Of a stretch of 42,343 nucleotides of DNA, positions 16,139 to 25,346 are shown in pieces. Every line of letters begins with the position of its first letter. Position 1 is the first letter of the stretch. The stretch spans positions 1 to 42,343 of the forward strand of contig NZ_JAANIH010000073.1 of assembly GCF_014529705.1 (NCBI RefSeq), in the 5' to 3' direction. A program made the position numbers and the translations under genes. This DNA is from Bradyrhizobium campsiandrae (GTDB lineage Bacteria > Pseudomonadota > Alphaproteobacteria > Rhizobiales > Xanthobacteraceae). The notes beneath the pieces are model-generated. The model did no database searches and had not been told where the DNA came from. It saw only the letters and a list, made by a program, of their open reading frames with translations.

Positions 16139-17866
16139 TCATGCGGCTGCTGACCGGTTGTTCTCGAGCGGAATCCCGCCGGCGTGATGCGCGGCGATGT
16201 AGCCGAACGTCATGGCCGGACCGAGGGTGATGCCACCGGACGGATAGCGGCCGGCCATGATGCTCGACATGTCGTTGCCGACGGCATAGAGGCCCTCGAT
16301 CGGCTTCTTCTCGCCATCGAGCACGCGCGCATGCTCGTCGGTGTCGAGCCCTGCGAAAGTGCCGAGACTGCCGGCGACGATCTTCACCGCATAGAACGGA
16401 CCGGCTTCGATCGGGGCGACGCACGGGTTCGGCTGATGCGCGGCCTCGCCCTGCACGCGGTTGTACGGCGTGTTGCCGCGGCCGAAGGCGGGATCCTCGC
16501 CACGCGCGGCAGATGCGTTGTAGTCCGCGATCGTCGTTTCGAAAGCCGCCGAGGCGATGCCGCAGGCGCGCGCGAGCGCTGGGACGCTGTTCCCGCGCTT
16601 GAGATAGCCGTTGCGCAGCCAGGGGCGGATCGGGAAGGGCGACGGGCGAACCCGGCCCAGTCCGTAACGCTTGATGAAGGCCGTGTCGCAGATCGCCCAC
16701 GCTTCCGCCGGCTCGCCTGCGGGTGTCGCGGCGAACAGCGCCTTCATCACGTCGTGATAGGAATCGGCCTCGTTGACGAAGCGCAGTCCGTCCTTGCGCA
16801 CCATGATCAGGCCCGGCTTGGCGCGCTCGATCAGATGCGGGAAGCGGCCGACCGATCCGCCCTGATGCGGAACCAGCGACACCGGCGCCCAGGCGCCGGT
16901 GTCGGAAAGATCGGTGCGCAGCCGGCCGCCAATGGTCTCGCCGAGGCGGATGCCGTCGCCGGTGTTGCTCTCCGGCGCCGCGGACCAGTGCTCGCGGCCG
17001 CTCGGCGCGTGGGCGAACAGCGCCGCTTTCCGTGCGACATCATGCGGAAAGCCGCCACATGCGAGCACGACGCCGCGCCGCGCACGGATATCGAATACCT
17101 TGCCGTCCTGTCCGGCGTGGGCGCCGACCACGCGAGATCCCTCCGTCGATAGCGACCGTGCCGGCGTCGCCGTCATGATCCGCACGCCGAGCTCGTCGGC
17201 CGATTTCAGAAGGCGCGCCACCAGCGCGTTGCCGTTGGCCAGGTGCATGCCGCGGCCGAAGCGCAGCAGGTCGCAGAAATGCCGCGCCAGCCGCCGCGCG
17301 ACATGCAGGAAGGAGCCGAGCGACGAACTGGCGTTCAGGAAGTGCCTGAGATCGGCGCCCGAGGCGATCCCCATGCCGAAGGGCGACACTTCCTCGAGCG
17401 GCGGCCTCAGATCGCGGATGCGCGCACCCAGCTCACGGCCGTCGAACGGCGCCGCGCAGACGGATCGCCCCCCTGTCACCGCGCCCGGGCTGTTGCCGTG
17501 GAAATCGGGAATCTGGTTGCCATCGATGAAAGCGAGGCGGGTCTCGCGCTGGAAGAAGTCGATCATGCGCGGGCCCTGATCGAGAAACATCTCGATGCGG
17601 GCAGGGTCGTAACCCTCGGCAAGCTCGTGCCGCAGATAGCGCCTGGGCTGCTCCGGATTTTCGACGATGCCGGCCGCCTGCGCGAGCGGATTGCGCGGGA
17701 TCCACATCCATCCGCCGGACCAGGCCGTGGTGCCGCCGAGCTGCGTGTCCTTCTCGATCAGCAGGACGTCGAGGCCGAGTGAGGCGCCGGTGACGGCCGC
17801 CGCCAGCCCTCCCGCGCCCGAACCGATCACGAGCAGGTCACAGTCGACGATGTCAGTTTTGGCCAT
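16139..17866 (-). CDS. FAD-dependent dehydrogenase, KstD/fumarate-reductase-flavoprotein family (copy 1)
   Basis: A 575-residue flavoprotein. VIGSGAGGLAAA near residue 13 and the EKDTQLGGTTAWSGG segment bind FAD. FVNEADSYHD and the C-terminal RYPSGGITLGPAMTFGY match the 3-ketosteroid delta-1-dehydrogenase (KstD) family, in which a Tyr just before PxGxG is catalytic; here it is Tyr-Pro-Ser-Gly-Gly. Such enzymes introduce a C=C bond next to a ring ketone. Steroid genes are absent nearby, so a smaller cyclic ketone is more likely. It is adjacent to a second paralogue; a third lies at 29299. Confidence 0.86.
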   Translation of the reverse strand: MAKTDIVDCDLLVIGSGAGGLAAAVTGASLGLDVLLIEKDTQLGGTTAWSGGWMWIPRNPLAQAAGIVENPEQPRRYLRHELAEGYDPARIEMFLDQGPRMIDFFQRETRLAFIDGNQIPDFHGNSPGAVTGGRSVCAAPFDGRELGARIRDLRPPLEEVSPFGMGIASGADLRHFLNASSSLGSFLHVARRLARHFCDLLRFGRGMHLANGNALVARLLKSADELGVRIMTATPARSLSTEGSRVVGAHAGQDGKVFDIRARRGVVLACGGFPHDVARKAALFAHAPSGREHWSAAPESNTGDGIRLGETIGGRLRTDLSDTGAWAPVSLVPHQGGSVGRFPHLIERAKPGLIMVRKDGLRFVNEADSYHDVMKALFAATPAGEPAEAWAICDTAFIKRYGLGRVRPSPFPIRPWLRNGYLKRGNSVPALARACGIASAAFETTIADYNASAARGEDPAFGRGNTPYNRVQGEAAHQPNPCVAPIEAGPFYAVKIVAGSLGTFAGLDTDEHARVLDGEKKPIEGLYAVGNDMSSIMAGRYPSGGITLGPAMTFGYIAAHHAGGIPLENNRSAAA

Positions 17867-17875
17867 GGATCGAAC

Positions 17876-19600
17876 TCATGCGGCGCGCCGTGCCTGTGTT
17901 TCGCCAAGCGCGTGACGGATCGCGCGGTAGGCGAACGTGATGGCCGGACCGATGGTGATGCCCGGCCCTGGATAGGTGCCGCCCATGATCGAGTTGGCCT
18001 CGTTGCCGCAGGCATAAAGGCCCGCGATCGGGCTGTTGTCGGCGCGCGTCACCTGCGCCCATTCGTTGATGACAAGTCCGGTCGCCGCGCCAATGTCGCC
18101 GGGATAGAGCCGCACGGCGTAATAGGGCGCCGTTGCGATCGGGCCGAGGGTCGGATTGGGGCCAACCGAGGCGTCGCCGTTGACGCGATGATAGGGCGTG
18201 GTGCCGCGGCCGAATTCCGGGTCGGTGCCATCGGCGGCATAGCGGTTCATCGCCGTGACCGTGGCTTCGAGATTGGCCGCCGGCACGCCGATCTTGCCGG
18301 CGAGCTCGCTCACCGTCGCGCCCGCTGTCAGATAGCCGTCGGCGAGATAAGGCGTGAGGTCGCGCGTGCCCATGCGCACCATGCCGAGGCCGTATTTGTT
18401 CAGGCCGACTGCGTCGGTCATGATGAAGCAGGGGATGCAGGGCACGGTCTTGTTGTGCTCGAACATCGCCCGGCCGAACAGATGGTACGAAACGGACTCG
18501 TTGACGAAGCGCCGGCCGCTCTGGTCGACGCAGACCGTGCCGGGCTTGCTGCGGTCCATGACGAAATGCGGGAAGCTTGCGGTGCTGCCGTCGGCCCGCC
18601 GCCGGATCGAGACCGGTGCCCAGAACGCGCTGTCGAGATTGCCTTCGCCGAGGCGCGCGCCGAGCCGCAGCGCGATATCCTGCATCGCGCCGGTGTGCCC
18701 CGGAGCCGACGGGCTGTAGGTCTCGCCCTCGGGCAGCAGTTCACCGCGCCGCTGCGGATGCCTGTTGAAGCCGCCGGCGGCGAGAACGACGCCCCGCGTG
18801 GCGGTCACCTGCCGTGCGGTCGTGCCCGATCTCAGCACTACGCCGGTGACTGCACCGTTCTCCGTGACGAGATCCTGCACCTCGGTCCGGAGCAGGATGT
18901 CGACGCCGCGCGCGTTGAGCGACGCCAGGAAGCGGCCGATCAGCGCGTTGCCCATGACAAGGCGAGATCCGCGCCGCCTCATCAGCCTGTCGCCCGCATA
19001 GTGTGCGAGGATCCTTGCCGCATGCGCGAAGGAGCGCACGGACTTCCTGATACCGAGGAGATGGCCGATATCGGTGCGGTCGACCATCATGCCGCCGAAG
19101 ATCGTGAACTCCGGGATCGGCGGGCGGATCTTGTCGAGATCGGCGCCGAGGCTGCGGCCATCGAACGGCACGGGCTCCAGCGCGCGGCCGCGCATGGTCG
19201 CGCCTTCGAATTGCTGCTCGTAGTCCGGATGGGTCGCGTAAGGGCGGAACTTGACCTCGCTGTTCGCCTCGAGCGTCGCCACCGCCTCGGGCGCGCTGTC
19301 CAGGAAGGCCTCCCGCATCGCAGGCGCGGCGTGGTTGCCGACAACGCCATCGAGGAACTTGCGGACTTTCTCGCGGCTGTCGTCAGGGTTGACGCGCTTG
19401 GAATGATGCGAGTTCGGCATCCACGTCGTCGCAGCCGACAACGCGCTGGTGCCGCCGACATATTCGGTGCGTTCGACCACGAGCACCTTGCGGCCCTCGA
19501 TGGCGGCGAACAGTGCCGCCGCCATGCCGGCGGCGCCCGAGCCGATCACGACGACGTCGTAGCGCGCCCGGTCGGAAATCGTGTCGATGGTCCTGAACAT
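17876..19600 (-). CDS. FAD-dependent dehydrogenase, KstD/fumarate-reductase-flavoprotein family (copy 2)
   Basis: A 574-residue paralogue of the preceding flavoprotein. It has VIGSGAAGMAAALFAA, VVERTEYVGGTSALSAATTW for FAD binding, FVNESVSYHLFG, and TYPGPGITIGPAITFAY at the C-terminus. The conserved Tyr before PGxG is kept. The presence of two divergent copies side by side suggests two successive dehydrogenations, or two substrates, in one pathway. ATG 19600 is preceded by AGGTAAGG. The gap to the next gene is nine bases. Confidence 0.86.
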   Translation of the reverse strand: MFRTIDTISDRARYDVVVIGSGAAGMAAALFAAIEGRKVLVVERTEYVGGTSALSAATTWMPNSHHSKRVNPDDSREKVRKFLDGVVGNHAAPAMREAFLDSAPEAVATLEANSEVKFRPYATHPDYEQQFEGATMRGRALEPVPFDGRSLGADLDKIRPPIPEFTIFGGMMVDRTDIGHLLGIRKSVRSFAHAARILAHYAGDRLMRRRGSRLVMGNALIGRFLASLNARGVDILLRTEVQDLVTENGAVTGVVLRSGTTARQVTATRGVVLAAGGFNRHPQRRGELLPEGETYSPSAPGHTGAMQDIALRLGARLGEGNLDSAFWAPVSIRRRADGSTASFPHFVMDRSKPGTVCVDQSGRRFVNESVSYHLFGRAMFEHNKTVPCIPCFIMTDAVGLNKYGLGMVRMGTRDLTPYLADGYLTAGATVSELAGKIGVPAANLEATVTAMNRYAADGTDPEFGRGTTPYHRVNGDASVGPNPTLGPIATAPYYAVRLYPGDIGAATGLVINEWAQVTRADNSPIAGLYACGNEANSIMGGTYPGPGITIGPAITFAYRAIRHALGETQARRAA

Positions 19601-19604
19601 GGCC

Positions 19605-20414
19605 TTACCTCGCTTCCTCGCGCGCAAGCAGGAAGTCGATCATCGAGCTCTGCAGCGCATCGTACATGTCGGTGCCGGTCGAGGTCCGGCATCCCAGGCG
19701 CCGGGCAGCTTCGACGAGCGGCGAGACCGCCGGGCTCGTGACGACGCAGCCGACGAAGGTGCTGGCATCGAGCTTCGCCACGTCGACCGGATAGGGGTCA
19801 CCGGAGCGCATGCCGAGCGGAGTGGCGTTGGCGACCAGTTCGAAACCGGAGGGATCCGCCGTGCCGGCGACAATCTCGGCGCGGCCGAGCGTTTTGAGCT
19901 TGGCGATCAACTGGTCCCGGCGGGATGCGTCGGTGTCGTGGATCGCAAGCGAGCGAACGCCGGCCTCGACCAGCGCCATGGCGATGGCCGACCCGGCGCC
20001 TCCGGCGCCGACCTGCAGCGCGCGCTTGCCGGCCGGCTCGCCGCCATTGGCGCGCACCGCGCCGACGAAACCGAGCCCGTCGACAATGTCGCCGTGCCAG
20101 CCGCCTTCCGGCCGCCGGCGCATGATGTTGACCGAGCCGAGCAGGCGCGACCGCTCGGTCGCGCTGGCGCAGAACTCGAAGCAGGCAAATTTGTGCGGAA
20201 CCGTCACGATGATGCCGTCGAGATTGCGGACCTCCGTTGCCGCGCTCAGGAAAGCTCCGAGATGTGCGCTGTCGATCTGCACCGGCACCAGGATGCCGTC
20301 ATAGCCGCGATCGGCGAAGGCCTTGGTGACGCCGCCGGGCGATTTGACCTGGGCGATCGGGTCGCCGACGATGATGTTGAGGCGGGTTGCGCCGGTCAGG
20401 TTCAGGCTGATCAT
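19605..20414 (-). CDS. Shikimate/quinate dehydrogenase-like protein (AroE family), altered substrate site
   Basis: A 269-residue AroE-family protein. The catalytic Lys75 (TVPHK) and Asp112 (GDIVDG), Asn96 (GSVN) and the VGAGGAGSA nucleotide loop are kept. Of the two Ser that hold the shikimate carboxylate in the E. coli enzyme (Ser14, Ser16), the first is Val23 here (DPIAQVKSP), and Thr101 is Val111. An oxidoreductase on a shikimate-like ring with a different substituent is therefore likely, not the biosynthetic AroE. Its place between an importer and KstD-like flavoproteins supports a catabolic role. Start 20414 has only an A-rich upstream stretch. Confidence 0.83.
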   Translation of the reverse strand: MISLNLTGATRLNIIVGDPIAQVKSPGGVTKAFADRGYDGILVPVQIDSAHLGAFLSAATEVRNLDGIIVTVPHKFACFEFCASATERSRLLGSVNIMRRRPEGGWHGDIVDGLGFVGAVRANGGEPAGKRALQVGAGGAGSAIAMALVEAGVRSLAIHDTDASRRDQLIAKLKTLGRAEIVAGTADPSGFELVANATPLGMRSGDPYPVDVAKLDASTFVGCVVTSPAVSPLVEAARRLGCRTSTGTDMYDALQSSMIDFLLAREEAR

Positions 20415-20430
20415 GCTTTTTTTCTTCTTG

Positions 20431-22962
20431 TTATGCCGCGCCGCGGGCCTCTGCCGGCTCGGTCTGCACGACGCCGAGCAGGCGGGCCTGCAATTCATGA
20501 TCCCGCTCCAGGATCACTGCGTCGCCGGTGAATGCGATCTGGCCGTTCACCAGCACATAGGCCCGATCGACGATGGGCAGGACGAGCTCGGCATGATGCT
20601 CGACGATAACCATGGCGACCTTGCCGCGCAGCTTGATGAGCGCGTCCATGACCTCCTTGACCACCGCCGGCGCGAGACCTTCGAAGGGCTCGTCGAGCAG
20701 GATCAGTTTGCTCGGCACCATCAGGGCGCGCGCGATCGCGACCATCTGGCGCTCGCCGCCCGACAGGCTCTCGGCCTTGGCAGCGCGGCGCTCGCGCAAG
20801 CGAGGGAACAGCTCGAACGCCCCATCGAGCCCGATGCCGCCCGGACGGGCCGCGAGCTGCAGATTTTCGGTGACCGTCAGATTGGGAAACAACCGGCGTC
20901 CCTCGGGTACGAGGGAGACGCCGAGACGGTTGATCTCGTAGGGTTTCAGATCTGTAAGCGGCTTGCCCTCGAACAGAATCTCGCCGCTGCTCGCGCTCAA
21001 CGTCCCCGTGAGGCTGCGCAGCAGGGTCGTCTTGCCGACCCCGTTGCGGCCGAGCAGCGCGACGGCTTCGCCCGCGTGCACGGTGAGATCGACGCACTCG
21101 AGCACCGTGCTTCCGCCATAGCCCGCGCAGACGCGGCTCGCGACGAGCACGGCCTCGGCTCGTGCATGCGCGGCGCGTTCGATCGCGGGCGGCGGAGCCT
21201 GCGCGCCGTCCCTCGCTGCGCCGAGATAGGCCGCGATGACATCGGGATTGGCCGCGACGTCCGCGGGCTTGCCGTCGGCGATCATGCGCCCCTGGTGCAG
21301 CACGGAGATGCGGTCGGAAATCGCCAGCACGCGGTCGATGTCGTGTTCGATCAGCAGAACGCCATGGCTCTGTGCGAGTTTCCGGATCAACTCGGCAACC
21401 ACGATGCGGTCGGCCTCGGCGAGGCCCGCCAGCGGCTCGTCGAGCAGCAGCAGCTTGGAGTCGATCGCAAGTGTGATCCCGATCTCGAGCAGGCGTTTGG
21501 CGCCGTGCGGGAGATTGACGCACTGATCGGCGGCGACGTCGGCAAGGCCGACGGCGTCGAGGATCGACCACGTCCGCGCGTTGACCGCGTCCACCGCGTA
21601 AGCGTCGGAGAGCAGTGCGCCCGATCCCTTGCGCTGGGCCTGCACCGCCACGCGGACGTTCTCGAATACGGTGAGATTCGGGAAGATCGAGAGGATCTGG
21701 AACGAGCGCCCGATGCCGAGGCGGGCACGCAGATGCATCGGCGCCCGCGTCACGTCGGTGCCGTCGAACACGATGCGCCCGCCGCTGGGCTTCAGCGCTC
21801 CGGACAGCATGTTGAAGAACGTGGTCTTGCCGGCGCCGTTCGGACCGATGATGCTGTGAAGCACGCCGCTGCGGACCTCGAGATCGATACTCTTAGCGGT
21901 CACCAGGCTACCAAAGCTCTTGCTCAGGGCAATGGTCTGGAGCAGCAGCTTGCCGCGCTCGAACCCGGCGGCGCTGCTTGTGAATGGAGCGATGACATCG
22001 GGGCGCGGCGGGATATCGGGGCGTACCAGGGTCCAGCGTTGCCGGCCGAAGAGGCGTTGCCACAGGCCCTGCATGCCTTCCGGGGACGTCAGCGCGAACA
22101 GCATCAGGATCGGCGCGAAGACCAGCCACCAGTTTTCGGTGATCGCCGACAGGCGGTCTTCGAGTATGATGAAGGCGATCGCGCCCCACAGCGGCCCGAG
22201 CACATGATGCACGCCGCCGAGCACCGTCATCAGCAGCGAGTCGCCGGCATGCTGCCAGCTCAGATTGTTGGCGTAGACACCTTCCAGCATCAGGGTCAGC
22301 AGCGCGCCGCCGAGACCGACGAAGGTTCCGGTCAGGATCAGCGCGCCGTGGCGGAAGCGATGCACGTCATAGCCGAGGCTGCTCGCACGCTGTTCGTTGT
22401 CGCGTATCGCCTGGAGGACGCGTCCGAACGGCGAGTGGGCAATGCGCCACATCAGCCACATGCAGATCACGGTGACTGCAACGACGAAGACGTGGAACGA
22501 CCATGCTGTCGTGAAACTGGTCCGGTGAACGCTCTGCAATCCGTTCTCGCCGCCGGTCACCGCGGTCCATTTGAACGCGATCTCGAACGCGATCTGGGAG
22601 AAGGCGAGGGTCAGCAGCGAGAAGTACAGGCCCTTGCGTCGCAGGATGACGGCGCCGATCGCAAGCGCGAGCAGGGCCGAGAACAAGGTCGCGAAGACGA
22701 GCGAGACGAGGTCGTTGCCGTAGCGGCCGAGGACAAAGAACGCGGCTGCATAGCTGGCGCAACCGAAGAACACCGAGGCGCCGAACGGCACGAGGCCGGT
22801 ATAGCCGACCAGCAGGTTCACGCCGGCGCCATAGAGCGTGTAGATTGCGATCTGCGTGATCAGCGAGATCGGCGCGCCGAGCAGCGACCAGACAGCGGTC
22901 AGCGCGGCGAGGACGAGCGCGACGATGAGCGCCGGATGACGTAGCGCAGACAAACGTGTCAC
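20431..22962 (-). CDS. Triple fusion LivM permease - LivG ATPase - LivF ATPase
   Basis: A single 843-residue reading frame joins three ABC importer subunits. Residues 1-305 are a LivM-type permease (NLLVGYTGLVPFGASVFFG, AIRDNEQRASSLGYDVHRF). Residues 340-585 are a LivG-type ATPase: Walker A GPNGAGKTT at 373-381, LPHGAKRLLE, LLLLDEP. Residues 605-830 are a LivF-type ATPase: Walker A GRNGVGKTT at 638-646, LSGGERQM, LILLDEP. No stop or frameshift separates them. With LivH and the binding protein it makes a complete importer from three genes. The start is GTG 22962, overlapping the LivH stop (GTGA); upstream in-frame codons are the shadow of livH. Confidence 0.9.
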   Translation of the reverse strand: MTRLSALRHPALIVALVLAALTAVWSLLGAPISLITQIAIYTLYGAGVNLLVGYTGLVPFGASVFFGCASYAAAFFVLGRYGNDLVSLVFATLFSALLALAIGAVILRRKGLYFSLLTLAFSQIAFEIAFKWTAVTGGENGLQSVHRTSFTTAWSFHVFVVAVTVICMWLMWRIAHSPFGRVLQAIRDNEQRASSLGYDVHRFRHGALILTGTFVGLGGALLTLMLEGVYANNLSWQHAGDSLLMTVLGGVHHVLGPLWGAIAFIILEDRLSAITENWWLVFAPILMLFALTSPEGMQGLWQRLFGRQRWTLVRPDIPPRPDVIAPFTSSAAGFERGKLLLQTIALSKSFGSLVTAKSIDLEVRSGVLHSIIGPNGAGKTTFFNMLSGALKPSGGRIVFDGTDVTRAPMHLRARLGIGRSFQILSIFPNLTVFENVRVAVQAQRKGSGALLSDAYAVDAVNARTWSILDAVGLADVAADQCVNLPHGAKRLLEIGITLAIDSKLLLLDEPLAGLAEADRIVVAELIRKLAQSHGVLLIEHDIDRVLAISDRISVLHQGRMIADGKPADVAANPDVIAAYLGAARDGAQAPPPAIERAAHARAEAVLVASRVCAGYGGSTVLECVDLTVHAGEAVALLGRNGVGKTTLLRSLTGTLSASSGEILFEGKPLTDLKPYEINRLGVSLVPEGRRLFPNLTVTENLQLAARPGGIGLDGAFELFPRLRERRAAKAESLSGGERQMVAIARALMVPSKLILLDEPFEGLAPAVVKEVMDALIKLRGKVAMVIVEHHAELVLPIVDRAYVLVNGQIAFTGDAVILERDHELQARLLGVVQTEPAEARGAA

Positions 22963-23828
22963 TCGAACCTCTCCCAGCGTTCGCCGAACAGTCCGCGCGG
23001 ACGGATGAGCAGGATGGCGGCCATCAGGATGTACATGGCAGCTCCCGACCATTCCGGCTGGAACTGGATGGTCATGGCGGTGGTGAGGCCGACCAGCAGG
23101 CCGGCCACGATGGCGCCGAGGAAGGAGCCGAGGCCGCCGATGGTCACGATCACGAAGGCCGGCATGATCGCGCCGGCGGCCATCGACGGCGTGATGGTCC
23201 AGAGCGGCGCCGCCAAAAGTCCGCCGAGGCCGGCGAGCAGGCAGCCAATGCTGAACACGCCGGTGAAGACGATCGGCAGGTTGATGCCGAGCAGCCCGAC
23301 CATTTCCGGATCGCGCGATCCGGCGCGGATGATCCGGCCGTACGGCGTGTAGGCGAGGAACGCCCAGAACAGCACCAGCACCAGCGCGGTCGAGACCAGC
23401 ACGAACATCCGGTATTTGGTGATCAGGATCGGCCCGTATTCGACGAAGCCCGCCAGGAATTTTGGCGCTGCGAACGGCACCGGCGCGCCGCCGAAGATCA
23501 GGCGCAGCAAGGCCTCCGCGAGCAGCGCGAGCGCGAAGGTCAGGATCAGGCCGAGCAGCGGCTCCTTGCCGTAGAGATGGCGGATCAGGACCATCTCGAC
23601 CAAGACGCCGATCGCGCCGGTCAGGAGCGGAGCGGCGAGTGCGGCCCACCAGCCGAATTCCCTGCCCAGCGCATAGGCGAGATAGGCACCGATCGCGAAG
23701 AAGGCGCCGTGGGCAAAATTGACGATGCCGAGCATCCCGAAAATGATCGAGAGCCCGATCGCAATCAGGACGTAGAGAAAGCCGAGCACCAGACCATTGA
23801 CGGCCTGCGACAGGATCATATCGAGCAT
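22959..23828 (-). CDS. ABC transporter permease, LivH type
   Basis: A 289-residue membrane permease with hallmarks GLSIIFGMLGIVNFAHGAFF, VLIRHLYGKEPL, TPYGRIIRAGSRDPEMVGLLG and VIVTIGGLGSFLGAI. It pairs with the permease part of the LivM-LivG-LivF fusion encoded next. ATG 23828 gives MLDMILSQAVNGL; 23819 is a possible in-frame alternative. The 78-base gap to the binding-protein gene upstream shows no clear terminator. Confidence 0.87.
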   Translation of the reverse strand: MLDMILSQAVNGLVLGFLYVLIAIGLSIIFGMLGIVNFAHGAFFAIGAYLAYALGREFGWWAALAAPLLTGAIGVLVEMVLIRHLYGKEPLLGLILTFALALLAEALLRLIFGGAPVPFAAPKFLAGFVEYGPILITKYRMFVLVSTALVLVLFWAFLAYTPYGRIIRAGSRDPEMVGLLGINLPIVFTGVFSIGCLLAGLGGLLAAPLWTITPSMAAGAIMPAFVIVTIGGLGSFLGAIVAGLLVGLTTAMTIQFQPEWSGAAMYILMAAILLIRPRGLFGERWERFE

Positions 23829-23906
23829 GGCGTCATCCGTTGTTGGCGAACGAGGCGCGACATGAAGGCACAACGTGTCCACATCGCGCGCCGCCTGTGA
23901 GCGACG

Positions 23907-25169
23907 TCAGAGCGTGTCCATCTTGCAGACGCTGTCGGCCTGCGCACCGAAGGCTTTGGCGATGTCGTCCGGCGTCTTGGGCAATTCGGCTTTGACGTCG
24001 AAATAGTCCCACTTGTCCGTGATCTTCGGGTGGATGCCGGCAACCAGCAGACGGCTCGTCATCTGGTGGTCGAAGCCGCGATAGCCGATATCCATGTCGC
24101 TGCGGCGATATTTCCAGTTCTCGAGCGCCTGGACGATCGCGCCGGGTTCGGTCGACTTTGCCATCTCGATGGAATCGAGCAGGCTCTTCATGCCGAGCCA
24201 GCCCATCCAGGCCTTGTCGGCGGCGGGGCGGTTGTATTTCTTCTCGTAGGCCGCCGCCATCGCCTGCTCCTCGGGCGAATTGTTGGGGTTCTTGTACCAC
24301 CAGGTGATGGTGTAGAGGCCGTCGGCCGCCTCGGGGCCGACGCCCCACAAATCGGTGTTGCCGACCGAGATCTCGGCAAAGGGAATCTTGCCCTTCATGC
24401 CGAGCTCGTTCCATTGCTTGAGGAACGTGGTCAGATCGCTGGCGGCGATGCCGCCGATCACGACGTCGGGCTTGGCGGCGCGGATCTTCAAGATGAAGGA
24501 CGAATAGTCCGGTGTTCCGACCGGCACCTCGTCGGCGCCGACCACCGTGCCGCCATTGGCGGTGATGTAGTCGGTGAAGGCGCGCTTGATGTCCTGGCCG
24601 AAGGCGTAGGACGCGGTCAGGAGGTACCACTTCTTGCCGATCGAGGCGCAATAGGGCGCCAGAATGCGGGCGTGCACGTCGACCGGCGGCTGCAGGCGGA
24701 AGGTGTACTTGTTGCAGGACTTGCCGGTGAGATCGCCGGTGGCGGCGTTGGCCGCAACGTAGGGAATCTTGGCCTTCTTGGCGACCGACGAGATGGCGAG
24801 CGCGAACGAGGACAGCGCGCCGCCAACCATGCCGACGACCTTCTGCTCGCCGACGAGGCGCTCTGCACTTTGCTGTGCGCCTTGCGGATTGGGCTCGTCC
24901 AGCCAGACGATTTCGGCGGGCCGGCCGAGCAACGTGCCGTTGCGTTGCTCCAATGCCAGCATGCCGCCCTGCGCGAGATATTCCGCCTGGTCGACGATCG
25001 ATCCGGTCTTCGCCCAGATCATGCCGATCTTGATCGGCTCGGCGGCCGCGGCGTTGCCGATATAGGGCATGCCGAGCCTGGAGGCCGCGAGCGATGTCGC
25101 GCCCAATAGCAGGCTGCGTCGGCCGATGTGCAAGGCCGTGGGGCCGCGTGTCTTGGTCCGTTCCGTCAT
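23907..25169 (-). CDS. ABC transporter solute-binding protein (LivJ-like) with twin-arginine-like signal
   Basis: A 420-residue binding protein. GRRSLLLGATSLAASRLG followed by NAAAAEPIKIGMIWAKTGS looks like an export signal with a twin Arg and a cleavage site around residue 44. The mature part carries LALEQRNGTLLGRP, DEPNPQGAQQSAERLV and GWLGMKSLLDSIEMAK, typical of branched-chain-amino-acid-type binding proteins, many of which actually bind aromatic or alicyclic acids. It is the first gene of the minus-strand operon. GGGAGGA precedes ATG 25169, and the palindromic operators lie about 80-125 bases upstream. Confidence 0.88.
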   Translation of the reverse strand: MTERTKTRGPTALHIGRRSLLLGATSLAASRLGMPYIGNAAAAEPIKIGMIWAKTGSIVDQAEYLAQGGMLALEQRNGTLLGRPAEIVWLDEPNPQGAQQSAERLVGEQKVVGMVGGALSSFALAISSVAKKAKIPYVAANAATGDLTGKSCNKYTFRLQPPVDVHARILAPYCASIGKKWYLLTASYAFGQDIKRAFTDYITANGGTVVGADEVPVGTPDYSSFILKIRAAKPDVVIGGIAASDLTTFLKQWNELGMKGKIPFAEISVGNTDLWGVGPEAADGLYTITWWYKNPNNSPEEQAMAAAYEKKYNRPAADKAWMGWLGMKSLLDSIEMAKSTEPGAIVQALENWKYRRSDMDIGYRGFDHQMTSRLLVAGIHPKITDKWDYFDVKAELPKTPDDIAKAFGAQADSVCKMDTL

Positions 25170-25247
25170 TTTCGTCCTCCCTGCTACGAGCCAGTCGTGG
25201 CTGGCGGGCCGCACATCAGCGGCTCTTGGAGGCGCCTCTAGCATGAC

Positions 25248-25262
25248 TGGAATTGGATTCCA
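25248..25262. promoter_or_regulatory. Palindromic operator 1 (IclR-type)
   Basis: TGGAAT-TGG-ATTCCA is a perfect inverted repeat with a 3-base centre. The flanks extend the identity with the second copy to 20 bases with one mismatch. It lies in the divergent promoter between the binding-protein gene and the Gfo/Idh-IclR operon. The half-site resembles those described for IclR-family regulators, and an IclR gene starts about 1.1 kb away. Confidence 0.7.
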
Positions 25263-25281
25263 ATATCCAAAAACTCAAAAC

Positions 25282-25296
25282 TGGAATTGAATTCCA
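25282..25296. promoter_or_regulatory. Palindromic operator 2 (IclR-type)
   Basis: TGGAAT-TGA-ATTCCA is a second perfect inverted repeat, 34 bases centre to centre from operator 1, about three helical turns. Two same-face sites in a divergent promoter fit cooperative binding by a dimer or tetramer that controls both operons. Confidence 0.7.
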
Positions 25297-25346
25297 ATAC
25301 TCGACGGTGCGTGCTAAGGGTCCCAAAGCCCATGGAAGGATAGGAA

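Noticed and set aside
17912..19741. Long plus-strand open frame opposite the second flavoprotein gene
   Set aside because: Antisense of a well-supported FAD-dependent dehydrogenase, with no recognisable motif.
20323..22944. Very long open frame on the plus strand opposite the fused importer
   Set aside because: It is antisense to a frame with clear permease and ATPase motifs and is rich in Arg, Asp, His and Glu typical of GC-rich antisense translation.
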